A model generated the notes under the pieces. It had not been told where the DNA came from. It worked only from the letters and a program-made list of their open reading frames with translations, and did not search any database. Below are positions 34,743 to 45,245 of a stretch of DNA of 64,000 nucleotides, one piece after another (position 1 is the stretch's first letter; each line of letters starts with the position of its first letter). Both the position numbers and the translations under genes were made by a program. The stretch is from Acanthosoma haemorrhoidale (taxonomy: Eukaryota; Arthropoda; Insecta; Hemiptera; Acanthosomatidae): contig OV884009.1 in the NCBI GenBank assembly GCA_930367205.1, positions 117,069,454 through 117,133,453 on the forward strand, written 5' to 3'.

Positions 34743-35893
34743 TTGATAAAAATACAAGAAATTAAAAAAGATCAAGAGGAAAATAGAATATTACAAAACA
34801 ACAAAACAAAATTAATAGAAAAAGATGGAGTATTCTATAAAAAAGTAAGAAATAAAGAAAAGATAATTTTATCTGAAAACTTAAGTTTAGAATTCATTAA
34901 AGAAATACATTCTGAATGGTGCCATATAGGAATTAAAGAAATGATGAATAGGGTATGCCCTGATTATACAGCAAAAAATATAACTGCAAATATAAAAAAA
35001 GTATGTAAAACCTGTGAAATATGTATTAAAAACAAATCCAGAGGGCAAGAAAAATATGGGCTAGTGTCACAACTAGGGCCAGCAACAAAACCATTCGAAA
35101 TAATGTCAATCGACACTATTGGAGGTTTTGGAGGACAACGATCAACAAAAAGATACCTCCACCTGCTTATTGACCACTTCACAAGATATGCATTTATTTC
35201 AACATCAAAAACTCAGAGTGCCACTGACTTCATCAAGTTAGTAAATAATGTGCTGGAAACAGACAAAATAGGAATAATACTTACAGATCAATACCCAGGA
35301 ATCAACTCAAGAGAATTCAAAGATTTCCTAAGGGAAAAGGAGGTTCGATTGATATTTACAGCAGTTAATGCACCCTTTTCCAATGGTTTAATGAGAGACT
35401 AAATCAAACTCTAGTCAATAAAATCAGATGTAAAATGAACGAATAAGGGAAGAAAGGAGCCTGGACAACAGTCGCTAAAGAATGTGTGGATAAATATAAT
35501 GAAACAGAACATACAGTAACTGGTTTTCCACCTAAGTATTTATTAGATGGCACAGATCCAAGCATTTTACCTGAAGAATTAAAAAAAGGAAACAATAAAG
35601 AAAACTGGATGAATGACAGTAAATTAGCCTTAGAAAGAACAAAAAAGTCTCATAAATATAACAAGAAAATATTTGATAAATCAAGAAAACATTGGGAATT
35701 TAACACAGGAGATACAGTATATATAGAAAATGGCAACAAATTAAACAGGAATAAACTAGATGAATTAAAAATTGGCCCCTTTGAAATAACAGAAAATATA
35801 TCAAATTCAATATATAAAATAAAAACCGGAAGAGGAAAGCAAGAAACTGGATTTTTTCACATAACAAAATTACTTCCGATATTACGAGACTGA
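34743..35893 (+). pseudogene. pol: Integrase of the gypsy-type pol (frameshift at the catalytic Glu)
   Basis: The N-terminal zinc site is visible as H...H (HSEWCHIG) and C..C (CKTCEIC). The core shows the first Asp in MSIDTIGGFG and the second in ILTDQYPGINS. The third catalytic residue, a Glu expected after NGL, falls in the next frame because of a 1-nt indel near 35390, and an in-frame stop follows at 35402. A second frame, 35486-35893, carries the C-terminal region: FPPKYLLDGTDPS, then GDTVYIE, KIGPFEI and FFHITKLLPI, a GPF-type C-terminal module. The stop lies 36 nt before the 3' LTR. Confidence 0.83.
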
Positions 35894-35916
35894 AAATTTT
35901 CAAAGAATTTTCACCT

Positions 35917-35929
35917 CAGAGAGGGGAGA
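35917..35929 (+). other. Polypurine tract next to the 3' LTR
   Basis: The purine run cagagaggggaga lies immediately before the LTR start TGTAATG at 35930. This is the usual plus-strand primer position in LTR retrotransposons. Confidence 0.75.
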
Positions 35930-36169
35930 TGTAATGAAAGTGTTCTCTCTTTCATTTGAATTTGCCGTGCTGCTTCCACTGGCTGCCACTAGATGGAGCA
36001 GCAGTTATCAGATAGAGAAGGTTATGTGAGGTAACAGAACATGTAAATAGTGTGTAAAATGAAATAGTGTGAATAGAGAATTGATAGTTATAAACTGTAA
36101 TTGTCGTTTCTTTGTTTACAGAGAAACTGATTTCAGTTTATTCACCCCACCTTCAATAATTGTCTTACA
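35930..36169 (+). repeat. 3' LTR of the gypsy-type element
   Basis: About 240 bp, starting TGTAATGAAAG and ending ATTGTCTTACA, so with the canonical TG...CA. It contains about 30 bp (near 36029-36062) absent from the 5' copy. A (TA)n tract follows directly. Confidence 0.87.
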
Positions 36170-37160
36170 TATATATATATATATATAGGTTTGATTTTAC
36201 TGACAAAATCTCAACACTACATTGCACATAATATAGATACAATAATACTTTTTCACGCATTAAATAGAAAATAATTTGTCAATTGTTCCTGATAACTTGA
36301 ACAAATGCTTTATCACATCTTTCCTAGCAACAAGAAATACTATTTCAGCACTACCACTGATATTACCCATTTGGATTTTTTTTTTTTTTTTTTTACACAA
36401 TCTTTGCTGAATAAACAATATGGCACAAAGTGAGGAATCTCCGTAGATTTGCAACTGGAAGGCAGTGACACATGAGCAATCCCACTGATTATTGCCAAGG
36501 TGCAAGTGCCCGGGATGAAGATACAATGCCACTGAGTAGGCGAAAAAAAATGTAATTAAACAGATATAATATTGTAGTCCATATGTCTCCTCCAAAAATT
36601 TTCTGGTGGGTGGATCAACATTTCCCCGAAAGGTAGATCAATCTTCTCTGGACAGACAGATTACCAGTACAAAGACTGCTTTTGACCCTACAAGATGTAT
36701 TCTAAGTCAGAAGGGAGAGGCTTTACTTTTAAGCAAGGACCAAGGAAATGTGCTTTGTCTGTTTAGCATAACGGACATAAAATTGATCAAACCTATGTGA
36801 AATTTTAAAATTTATTCCGCAGAAGTTTTTTTTTTAATTTTGTTTTGCGTTACTGTTTAAGTGTGCCCTTAGCTGCGAGAAAAAAATCAGAAGATTAGCT
36901 CTGAGTAAATATCTGTCCGATTTTTTCAAAACACATTATTATTTTTGAATCATAGGCATTGTGAACGCGGATAAATTAGCTGTGAGATCTTCAATATTCA
37001 ATTTTAGGTCAGAATTAGAACGAACGAGTTTTCAAGTTATTTCTCTGATAGAGAACCAACAGTGGACTGTGATATCAAATAACGACGACAAATACTGAAA
37101 TCGAGTAAAACATAACAACAAATTATATTAATAATAAATAATTTTAGATTCGATCAATTC
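36170..37160. other. AT-rich DNA downstream of the LTR element
   Basis: The (TA)n tract ends near 36187. A minus-strand frame at 36260-36595 (111 residues, including SVALYLHPGHLHLGNNQWDC) is less AT-rich than the neighbourhood, but I do not recognise it and it is flanked by a poly-T run. It could be a later exon of the minus-strand gene proposed at 37170-37414, but I could not find a compatible acceptor. Confidence 0.3.
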
Positions 37161-37169
37161 CAAACTTAC

Positions 37170-37414
37170 CACCAATAGCAGAATCCCGTCGCCGCTGACC
37201 CGTCTCTCTGTAAGGGAAAAGGGGTGGTTTTCGGGATCGGATAGATCGAAATTGAAAGGAAAATTTTAGGAATCAATCCCCTTTTACCTTTCCGGCGATC
37301 GGTCCAGCCTCGGGCAGGAGCTTCTGACCTAATGAATGATTTGTTACTGCTTTCCTCGATTTCAGGCGAAAGATACAAAAAACTACCGAACCATGTATCT
37401 GTTATGACTATCAT
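37170..37414 (-). CDS. Possible first two coding exons of a minus-strand gene
   Basis: On the minus strand, an ATG at 37414 with an in-frame TAA upstream opens MIVITDTWFGSFLYLSPEIE and continues to GWTDRRK at 37288. There a donor GAAAG|GTAAAA lies in phase 1. An 80-nt intron ends in a strong acceptor (ccccttttcccttacag, to 37208). The 38-nt second exon (37207-37170) encodes ERRVSGDGILLLV and ends in phase 0 at an excellent donor (GGTG|GTAAGT). The frame also reads through the short intron to a stop at 37166. The upstream 150 bp are GC-richer with CpGs, as at a 5' end. I do not recognise the protein, and downstream exons were not located. Confidence 0.4.
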
Positions 37415-37620
37415 TAGATTAAAACCGATAACTTAGGATTCGACAAATTAATCTCACCAGTTACTTTCGGCACTCGACAAATTCTGATGCTACTACAACT
37501 AAGCTAGGATCCATAGTGACTGGTCTCGACAAACTCCAGAACCGGTGTCCAACGCGCGAGGTCGTTCCTGCTGTATCTCATAGGTAGCAGTAGCAGCGAT
37601 AGCCAGAAATAATTTTCTTC
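37415..37620 (-). promoter_or_regulatory. Possible 5' UTR/promoter of the minus-strand gene
   Basis: A patch at about 37430-37600 is less AT-rich than its flanks and holds several CpGs (for example acgcgcgagg near 37553). It contains the string ctcgacaaa three times on the + strand (near 37473, 37525 and, as ttcgacaaa, near 37440). No TATA box is evident. Its function is inferred from the adjacent splice-site pair only. Confidence 0.25.
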
Positions 37621-38507
37621 TTTTTTTAACATAAAGTTTTCTGTTATTAAATTTTAGATTGGCTCAAACAGGCATAGTCTGAGGTGTACTGGAATATAAC
37701 TTTTTGGTCAATCGGAACATTTTTTGGAAGACTAAGGTAGCTGTGTATATGGAAACTGTGCCATAAGAGACAATTTCCATTGATATGCTTAAGGTTATGC
37801 CTCCCCCTCCAATCTCTGTAATAAAATAGGCTCTGTGACGTCTGAAAAAATAAGCACCGTATATATAATCAATGCATTAGTTGAATTGTAATTTTCACTA
37901 GAAGTGCAATATAGATTATATTTCTTGAGTAACAGGAGAAAGATAAAGTCGTGAAACTCTGCAGGTAATAACCCGGTTTTTATTATTTTTTAATGTTCTG
38001 CTCTTACTGACCATTATTTGAGTTGAAGCGAACGGAAATTAAACGAAAACGATTCATTTAATAGTTTCAGTGAAAACTTTAGTCATAGTAACTATCCATT
38101 ATTTTGAAACTATGTCATATTTTCTCTAATGCCTTACCTACATTTGATGAAAAGTGAAAAACGGAAAGTTGAGTTCAGAAGAGGGTGTAACTATTCATTA
38201 AACAGTTCTGGTTTCTAGTTTGTTAACAATGAATCACTCTTAATAGAACTGGAGGCAAATTGGTTATTGTTATCTGATAAAGTAACAATAGGAGAATTTT
38301 TAATTCGGTTCCCCCTCCATCTGGTATCCAAAGCTTTGTTATTACATAGTGATTCCTAACGCACCCTACATGCGTCTTCTTGCTTTAGAAATCAGCTCGG
38401 CATGCTGTCCGCTTTTAAGGAAGATATGTAACGAAATATTTAGATTATCCCCCCCAAAATGCATTTTCTTCTTCCCGAGGCGTGTTTTGGTTAAATAATA
38501 ATAAAAC
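37621..38507. other. AT-rich DNA, no recognised feature
   Basis: No gene, RNA or repeat structure is seen. The stretch ends at the abrupt 5' boundary of a truncated non-LTR fragment, marked by a sharp rise in GC at about 38508. Confidence 0.4.
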
Positions 38508-39646
38508 CCTAGGGTGGAAATAACCTCGTACTCCAACTGCGAGGTATCCACGTACGCGGACGATATAGGTGTCTACAGCAATCCATCCAGAGCCCTGAAA
38601 TTCGCTGAGAGCGCCAGTCAACAAATCGCCGAGAAACTCGATGCCGTCTACATTAAAGTCAATCCGGCCAAGACGCAAGGAATAATATTTAGTTACAAAT
38701 CCGGAAAAAAGAAGCTCCCGAAATCCTTCGTGTTAGACGGCAAAGAATGCCCTGTAAGCAACAAGCTGTGCTATCTCGGAATTACCCTCGGTAGGCACTT
38801 GTCGTTCACAACGCACCTCGGAAAGAAGTTAAAGAGTGTTAGGAAGAAATTCTTTAGCCTCGGACACCTACTTCACAGCCCGGCTCTATCAGTACGCCTC
38901 AAGCTGCTGATATACCAGAGCGTCCTAAGACCTGCATTGATGTATGGAACCCCTCTCTACAAGTATTTGACTCCCAACACTCTCCTAAAGCTCCAGCAAT
39001 TTCAGAATAGAGTTCTCCGCACCTCCCTCAAACACACCCCTTTCGACCAAATGAAGGCAGACGAAATCCACAAAAAATTCGAAGTGCTCACTATCCAAGA
39101 TTTTATCAAGAGAAGGCACATCAAATTTTTTGACTCCCTAAGACATAGCCACAACCCACTATTCTCCGACCTTCAGCCACCACCAATGCCCGTCAGATGG
39201 AAGCACTGCTGGACCGCCGAAGCTTGGCGAATGAAAGACATCATAGAACCAGAGGACTGACGGTCCTACACCCAGCCGAGAGATCGAGGCCGATCTCCCG
39301 CCCGACTCAACCGACGCCACATTACCCCATCTACCTGTGTAAGCAGGGTTGATCTTCCGGCCGATTAGGCCGACTCACTCAGGCCCCTGGCGGGGCGGCC
39401 GGCCAGGCTTCGCCTGGCCTACAACAAACCATCGCCTAGGCACCCCTAGGCTTAATCCTTGGTAGACTCTCACTACCTTCCTGACTCCATCCGCCTTTCT
39501 AGGCATTCCACACCCCATATCCTTCTCATACATCCTTCAAATAGGGGTCTCCCCTTAGTGAAAGGCACTTTCCAGCCCAAAATAATTTTCCTTATTTTTC
39601 CCACATTCCTATTTTTTATGAGTTTGAGCTTAGAAAAAAAAAAAAA
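38508..39646 (+). mobile_element. 5'-truncated jockey-like non-LTR retrotransposon
   Basis: The abrupt 5' edge lies inside the RT palm. The coding part ends at 39260 and is followed by a GC-rich 3' UTR of about 370 bp and a poly(A) run (about 39633-39646). The frame is open to its natural stop. No clear target duplication was found. The sharp compositional edge and poly(A) support a target-primed, 5'-truncated insertion. Confidence 0.8.
38514..39260 (+). CDS. C-terminal reverse transcriptase fragment, jockey-like
   Basis: The 248-residue frame begins at the catalytic motif (STYADDIGVYS), then continues with KVNPAKTQGIIF, CYLGITLGRHLSFTTHL, YQSVLRPALMYGTPL, LQQFQNRVLRTSL and a C-terminal DFIKRRHIKFFDSLRHS segment. 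It lacks an RNase H, as in jockey-clade elements. The finger and palm N-terminal to the YADD are absent, so it is a dead fragment despite the open frame. The ATG is incidental. Confidence 0.85.
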   Translation: MEITSYSNCEVSTYADDIGVYSNPSRALKFAESASQQIAEKLDAVYIKVNPAKTQGIIFSYKSGKKKLPKSFVLDGKECPVSNKLCYLGITLGRHLSFTTHLGKKLKSVRKKFFSLGHLLHSPALSVRLKLLIYQSVLRPALMYGTPLYKYLTPNTLLKLQQFQNRVLRTSLKHTPFDQMKADEIHKKFEVLTIQDFIKRRHIKFFDSLRHSHNPLFSDLQPPPMPVRWKHCWTAEAWRMKDIIEPED

Positions 39647-39877
39647 GTTCCAAGGCCTTTTCATCTCTAGGCTTAGAAAATGAAAGGGTCAAGATTAAAT
39701 AATTATCTTAAGAAAACGTTCTGTAAATAAATCATAATTTAATAAATCTTTTTTTGCTTTGTTGGTATTTTTATTAGATTTATCTTATTAATTTTTAGTT
39801 TTTGGCTGAGAACGGGAAAAAAACACGTAACAAAATAAACTTCATTGTTCTTTTTTAAAAAATATCACACATACTGT

Positions 39878-40335
39878 TAGGGACAAATTGATGGACACAC
39901 GCTCATATTTCTTAACTTTTTTCTAACTTTATTCAAATTAAAAATATGTTTTCACATGAAATTATAAAATAAAATATTAAAAAATATCTTCCCAAAATAT
40001 AAAATAAATATTACTTTGACGTGGGACAAAATTATAGACACAGTTATTAATTTTGAGAATTGATATAGTTTTTAATTCTTAATTGTGTATTATCTGTTTC
40101 TAATCAGCTTGAACATCTGTTCGGCAGGCTTTTGTAGAGATATTCTCCGATCCGAGAGTTCTTTCGGCCGATTTCATCCTATGTCAACAAAATACTTTTT
40201 CAATACTGACCTCGGCAATTCTACTAGCTAACATTTTCAATGATGTTGTGGTCAGGGAAAATCGCAGACCAAACAAGAATTTGAATATCGTTATTCGTCA
40301 CCTTTGTGAATAGAAAGAAACTTCACTCTACTTAA
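39878..40335 (-). pseudogene. Tc1-like transposase relic (3' part)
   Basis: On the minus strand, from about 40320 down, the text gives NDIQILVWSAIFPDHNIIEN, resembling the W.A.SPDLNPIEN motif that precedes the last acidic catalytic residue of Tc1 transposases. About 40 codons later comes YKSLPNRCSS, resembling the SMPNRC motif. Stops interrupt both parts. The right-hand flank on this strand (near 39880) has gggacaaattgatggacaca, which looks like a decayed terminal repeat; the opposite end is missing. Confidence 0.5.
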
Positions 40336-42050
40336 AAATTACATGTAACATTATAATCCCAAGAAATAGTTTTTCTCCCGTTCTAATACATTTTTGTAAA
40401 CTTCAGCGCTAACCCTATGAGTTAAAATGTGATTTTTCCTTTACTTCTAAAGACTATTGGTACCATAACCACCGCACATTAGCCTCTACGAGAAAAATCT
40501 CCTTTTTATGAAATAATGAAAACATTGCTTAAATCTATCCTCCATTATAAACGCCTTGCTATGCTGCTACACTTTTCCCATTTTTTAAAATAATTCCCAT
40601 TACAAAAACTTGCTATTATAACCCATTAGAAGATTGTTGAAATGTATATTTATAAGGGGAACAATAGATCTAATTAAGGATTTGGTCATACAAATTAACA
40701 TAAAGACATCTGCGTATGTATTTTTTCCCATATTAAAATGTTTAACAGTTTAAAAATGTTTATTTAACTTATTGAATTCAACGCCAGAGTATGTATCTCA
40801 CCGAGACTCGACCCTAATTATAATAAAATGTACTATAGAGCATAAGGCTATAAGTCCATAACAAGTGAAATATTTAATCTTTTTTTTTGTATTTCCACCT
40901 TCATTTGGGATTTATCCTTTGGAATATTCAGTAGACTATTGTGGTCCATTTCATATTTGGATGGGTCACACTCTTGATAGTTTGCCTCCTGAGGACTGAC
41001 AGGACCCAGCTTGTCCTGGGAAGTGCCAGAACTTTAGAGCTCACCCTGGCTTAGCTTGTCTTTTGTATTAGACCGTTCGCTAGCACAGTTGGTTAAGCGC
41101 TCCAATAATTTAATAACACCTTTACTGATATTAATTAATTCTTAAGGTACTATTTTTATTTTATTTTTAACAGCCTACTATAATATAATAATTCTGGCAG
41201 TGGTGAAAACTGCAAATAATGAGTTTACCGGCCAGTTTTTAATCACACAATGACAGTAACAAAACATTCCAATGGACAGATAAAAAATATCGTGTGATAA
41301 ACTTAGCAAGGGACAAACGCCGAAAACATCGAACGACTACGATTCACTTATTATCAAGTCATCACACCCTTCTACATGATGTCGAGCAATAAAAAAAAAT
41401 GTTGTCAAGCAAATAACAGAATAGCAAAAAATATTTTTTTAGATAAAAAGCCAGCCCATCATGTATGTAATATAATTTTTGTAATTCTTTTCATTAAACT
41501 CAATTTTTGCAATAACCCCATCAAAACAACCTAACTGTCTATGCTATTAAAAAAAATATTTCATTTCCTTGAATGTCATTTTTGGCTTGCTAAATGAAAT
41601 TTCGAAAACTAGAAATCAATTAGAATTTTAATTTTAGCAATGTTTCCTACAAATCGAGTGTTGTTTGTTTTCTTCAAAAATGATCAATATAAAACTGTAA
41701 TAAGTGAATTTTCCAAAACTGGACTGCGAACCTGCAAACAAATAGGATGTACACTACTGACTAATAAATACGAAATAATGCAACGATGAATCCGATAGTT
41801 TAGGAAGCTATTCAAAACACTCATATGTATGGACTAAGTTAAAGATATTATTTGTTTCCAGGTGGCCAATAGTATTATTTTGATAGTCTGCCATAAATAA
41901 TAAACAACTCTATGAAAAGTTAATATGATGAAATTAAATGATAAACTTTATACTGGGGCATTTGTCCGCTAATAATTGCCATAAGGTGAAAGAAGTAGCC
42001 ATTTTGACCACTGTAAATCTCATTTTGGGATCTCAAAAATAAAGCCCAAG
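40336..42050. other. AT-rich DNA with one tRNA-like A box
   Basis: No gene is seen. At 41081-41092 there is tagcacagttgg, a full match to the RNA polymerase III A-box consensus TRGCNNAGYNGG inside a tRNA-like context (ttcgctagcacagttggtta). No B box follows within the expected distance. A partial duplication of agcttgtc strings precedes it (41005-41062). This may be the head of a truncated SINE. Confidence 0.35.
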
Positions 42051-42055
42051 AACAG

Positions 42056-42284
42056 TTTATTGGTATAATTCCGCATTTGTATTATTAGTTGTTTTATATG
42101 ATTTATATTTAGTTGTAACGATAAGGGCGGCACTGTTGCGTTTTGGTGATCAGGTTGGCATGTGCCTCATGGATTCCTATTGTGACCGGTCCATGAGTGT
42201 GAGTACTGTCCGTATGTATCCAAATAAATCTGTGCTCTTCTTCGTTTACCTTGCATTTATACTTTATTTCCCTGCACCTTAAAA
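42056..42284 (+). repeat. 5' LTR of the copia-type element
   Basis: The repeat begins tattggtataattccgcatt, contains gtgaccggtccatgagtgtg, and ends cctgcacctta. It is about 99 percent identical to 45246-45471 by eye. An AATAAA lies inside (near 42221), as expected for an LTR poly(A) signal. Confidence 0.88.
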
Positions 42285-42288
42285 GGTT

Positions 42289-43225
42289 ATGACAGGCTAT
42301 CTCGTTGGCAAACGGTATGTAATTAAACTTCACCTTCTTAAGGAAGAAGCAAATGTTGTTGGTGCATGTAACAGTCTAATGCATCGAAGGATGGGGCATA
42401 GTGCATTATATCCTGTTGGAATTTGTTTAAAGGGGAAGCAAACTAAGTTATCATTCATGAAGAGCAACGAACCTAAGCACATCATTGTATCTCCAGAAGA
42501 ATGCATTCCTGAAGATCAGAGTAAATCTCCCACACCTCAGGACAAATGTAAGTCTCCCATACCTGGACCGAGTGATGTTATAGAAGATATTGCAGGTGAT
42601 TCTGATTCAGAAAGTATTTTCCGTGGTTTTCCTGACGAAACGACTGGTTATCCCAAGAAAGAACGAAAATCAACAAGGAAAAAGGTAAAACCAAAGCATT
42701 TGGATGATTTTGTTATTAATTTTGCCTTAAATGAAATGGCTTTGTCCACTAATGCCGAAATAGATGTTCCCAAGACATTTTCAGATGCGAATCACGATCC
42801 CGATTGGCAGCAAGCCATTAACGAAGAATTAACCTTATTAGAAAGTAATAAGACTTGGGAAGAGGTAGATGTTCCACCGGATTTGACCCCCATTGACTGT
42901 AAGTGGGTTTTCACCATAAAGACTTCCAACGGTGAATCTAAGAAGAAGGCGCGCTTAGTGGCTAGTGGTTTTCAACATCTATGCACCGGTTGCCCGTTTC
43001 ACGACACTTCAAGTACTTCTTTCTACGGCTGCAGAGAAGGATCTATTAATTGATCAGCTTGATGTTCGGAGTGCGTTTCTTAAAAGTGATCTAAAGGTGC
43101 CAGTTTATATAAAGGCACCGGAAGGCTATAAAAGTGCTAAAGTGTTAAAATTGAAAAAGGCTTTATATGGTCTCAAACAAAGTCCAAAAGTGTGGAATGA
43201 CCATTGTGAAATGATAGATTATTGA
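42289..43225 (+). pseudogene. pol: Chimeric copia pol: GAG-pre-integrase joined to RT, frameshifted
   Basis: The ATG at 42289 overlaps the presumed primer site. The frame first gives a GAG-pre-integrase motif (CNSLMHRRMGHS, then CLKGKQTKLSF). It then jumps to the acidic/Ser-Pro-rich linker before the RT, so the integrase core is deleted in frame. The RT of the copia family follows: WQQAINEELTLLESNKTWEE, then CKWVFTIK and KKARLVASGFQ. A 1-nt indel near 42975 moves the frame, and 42965-43225 continues with YAPVARFTTLQVLL, LDVRSAFLKSDLK and KALYGLKQSPKVW before a stop. Confidence 0.82.
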
Positions 43226-43672
43226 AATTTGGATTTTGTAGATCTAATGTAGACCCATGTTTATAGTTTGATGACAGTGTTTATATTCTTGTATGGGTTG
43301 ATGATTTTCTATTGATAGCTAATTCTAAATCTAAATTGGAAAATGTTAAGAAATTATTAATGACAGATTTAGAATGTAAAGATTATGATAATAATGGAAA
43401 TTTAGAATTTTTAGGGTTGAATATTTTCAGAAATAAACTAGGGAATATTCTAATTAAACAGGAAAATCTTATTAAGAAAATATTTCATAAGTTTAATATG
43501 TCAGATGCTAAATCTAAACGAATACCTATTGAGCCTAAGCTTAATCTCGAAAAAGGAGATCCGAATAATTGTCCTAAGCTACCTTATAAAGAACTTTTAG
43601 GAAGCTTAATGTATTTGATGGTCGCTTCTCGACCAGATCTAACTTATGCAATTTCATATTTTGGTAGATTTC
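43226..43672 (+). pseudogene. pol: Copia reverse transcriptase, catalytic YVDD-like part
   Basis: A short frameshifted piece leads into 43312-43707, but the catalytic region WVDDFLLIANS lies at about 43297-43330. It is followed by LEFLGLNIFRNKLG, a SDAKSKRIPIEPK segment and LMYLMVASRPDLTYAISYF, the conserved copia RT-RNase H connection. The frame is cut at 43672 by the jockey insertion and resumes after 44651. Confidence 0.82.
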
Positions 43673-44639
43673 CTTTATTGTGCAATATTTACAATCTGCC
43701 TTTATAGGGCAATAAGTAATTAAGATATATGCTCTCATTCATACAATATTTACAGTTCATCATTCACTCGCTCATTCATACAATATTTACAGACAGCCCA
43801 GAGACCCCCCAAATCCACCGCAAAGAGAAAGCGGAGTCTTGGGAAGTCCCCCACGCTCCTCCGTCAGCCGCGTCACCGGATACTAGCCAGTGGATGCTGA
43901 CCAAGAGCGCGAGAGCCACAGACGCTCAGGACATGATTGGAGAGACTGGCCATTGCCAGGACTCCCACTGTCACGCGTTTATAGCAGGTCACGAGGCCAC
44001 TGCCGTTTCAGTCTCCGAGGAGGATTATAGGGATGAGTGGCGCAGTGCATTGACTGTGCTACAGGATTAGGGTGGTTGGAAAGGCTACTGTGGAATTTCG
44101 TAAACTTGGAAGGGATGAGTTCTAGAATGTAGGGTATATTAAGGTCGTTATGAAGGGTTTTGTTGCTGACATAATAAGGGGCATTTACTATTGTTCTCAG
44201 GACTTTTGATTGAAAGGATTGGATACGCTTGATGTTAGACTTTTTTGCTGTCCCCCATAGCTCTATTCCGTATGTCCAGATTGGTTTAAGTATAACTTTG
44301 TAGATTAGTAGTTTATTTTCTATTGAGAGATGGGATGTCCTTTGAAGTAGTCTGTACAGTTGTCCAAAGCGTCTGTTTAGTTCTTGTCTTTTTAGTCTCG
44401 TATGTGGGTTCCAGGTCAGTCGTTTGTCAAGATGGAAGCCTAAGTACCGTACTGTCTCGGATACAGGGAGAGGAATAGAATTAAAATAAACTAGTGGACC
44501 AGACTTGCGACAAAGGGTGAAGGTAATGTGGGAGCATTTTGCTTCATTAACTTTGATCCGCCATTGATTGCACCAATACTCGATCTCGTCAAGGTGTTTT
44601 TGAAGGTTATGGGATGCTATGTCGGGGTCTGGATGGGAG
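43673..44639 (-). mobile_element. 5'-truncated jockey-type element inserted in the copia element
   Basis: A 12-bp target duplication TTGGTAGATTTC stands at 43661-43672 and 44640-44651. The element is on the minus strand: its truncated 5' end is at 44639 and its 3' end at 43673, with a cacaataaag-type terminus instead of a long poly(A). The 3' UTR (43673-43975) is closely related to the fragments at 55650-56017 and 57933-57986, so a family with this 3' end is dispersed here. Confidence 0.9.
43979..44639 (-). CDS. C-terminal jockey-type RT fragment
   Basis: The minus-strand frame, within the insertion, begins at SHPDPDIASHNLQKHLDEIE and continues with WRIKVNEAKCSHITFTL, VRYLGFHLDKRLTWNPHT, IYKVILKPIWTYGIELWG and SFQSKVLRTIVNAP, ending in a RRLKRQWPRDLL tail. 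This is the RT thumb and C-terminal region of jockey-clade proteins. The catalytic palm is lost by 5' truncation, but no stop interrupts what remains, so the insertion is fairly young. The frame seems to extend upstream past 44639 only by chance into copia DNA. Confidence 0.88.
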
Positions 44640-45229
44640 TTGGTAGATTTCAAAACTGTTTTACTGTAACTCATTGGAAGCACTTGAAAAATGTTGTAAG
44701 ATACTTGAAACATAGTCCTGACATGGCTCTTAGCTTTGACAAATCTAACTCTAGTGATGTTCATATAAATGCATATGTTGATGCAGACTTTGCATTTGAC
44801 AAAAATGACAGAAAAAGTGTATCTGGTTACGTTATCAAGGTAAATAATAATGTTGTTTCATGGGGATCCAGGAAAAAAGGTGTAGTTGCTTTAAGTAGCT
44901 GTGAAGCCGAATATTATGCACTAGGTGACTGTATTAAAGAGGTGCTATTTTTGAACAAATTATTAAATGAGAGTTTTAACTTTAAAGGTAAAATTAATAT
45001 TTTTGAAGACAACCAGGGCACTATTAAAATTGCAAGTACCTGTGAGACCAAAAGGTCCAAACATTTTGATGTAAAGTTTAATTTCGTAAAAGATATTGTT
45101 GATAAAAATATAGTTAAATTGCATTATGTTGATTCTTCTAATCAAATAGCGGATTTGATGACCAAATCCTTAGCATTTAGTAAATTCTCGATTTTTGTTG
45201 AACATTTAAACTTAATAGATTGTAAGTAA
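44640..45229 (+). pseudogene. pol: Copia RNase H region
   Basis: Beyond the second target-duplication copy the copia frame resumes and runs to a stop at 45229: HWKHLKNVVRYLKHSPDMAL, then NAYVDADFAFDKNDRKSVSG, VVSWGSRKKGVVALSSCEAE, FEDNQGTIKIAS, TKRSKHFDVKFNFVKD and ADLMTKSL. These are the standard copia RNase H motifs, including the acidic residues. This part alone is uninterrupted. The stop lies 16 nt before the right LTR. Confidence 0.87.
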
Positions 45230-45245
45230 TGCGAAATTAGAAGGG

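Larger units (their letters stand above)
26207..36169 (+). mobile_element. Ty3/gypsy-type LTR retrotransposon, split by a nested non-LTR element
   Basis: Two similar terminal repeats (26207-26417 and 35930-36169) flank gag and pol in the order gag, protease, reverse transcriptase, RNase H, integrase, which is the Ty3/gypsy order. No envelope frame is present. The 5.4-kb insert at 27688-33055 is a separate non-LTR element. Without it the element is about 4.6 kb. Both outer flanks are (TA)n tracts, so insertion was into a TA microsatellite and the target duplication cannot be read. Frameshifts in gag, RT, RNase H and IN make it defective. Confidence 0.88.

Noticed and set aside
36260..36595. 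111-residue minus frame as a further exon of the 37.2-kb gene
   Set aside because: No acceptor in a compatible phase was found, and the frame runs through a homopolymer.
37166..37414. Single unspliced 82-residue minus-strand protein
   Set aside because: The internal stretch has clear donor and acceptor sites and low-complexity intron-like text, so a spliced reading is more plausible, though neither is proven.
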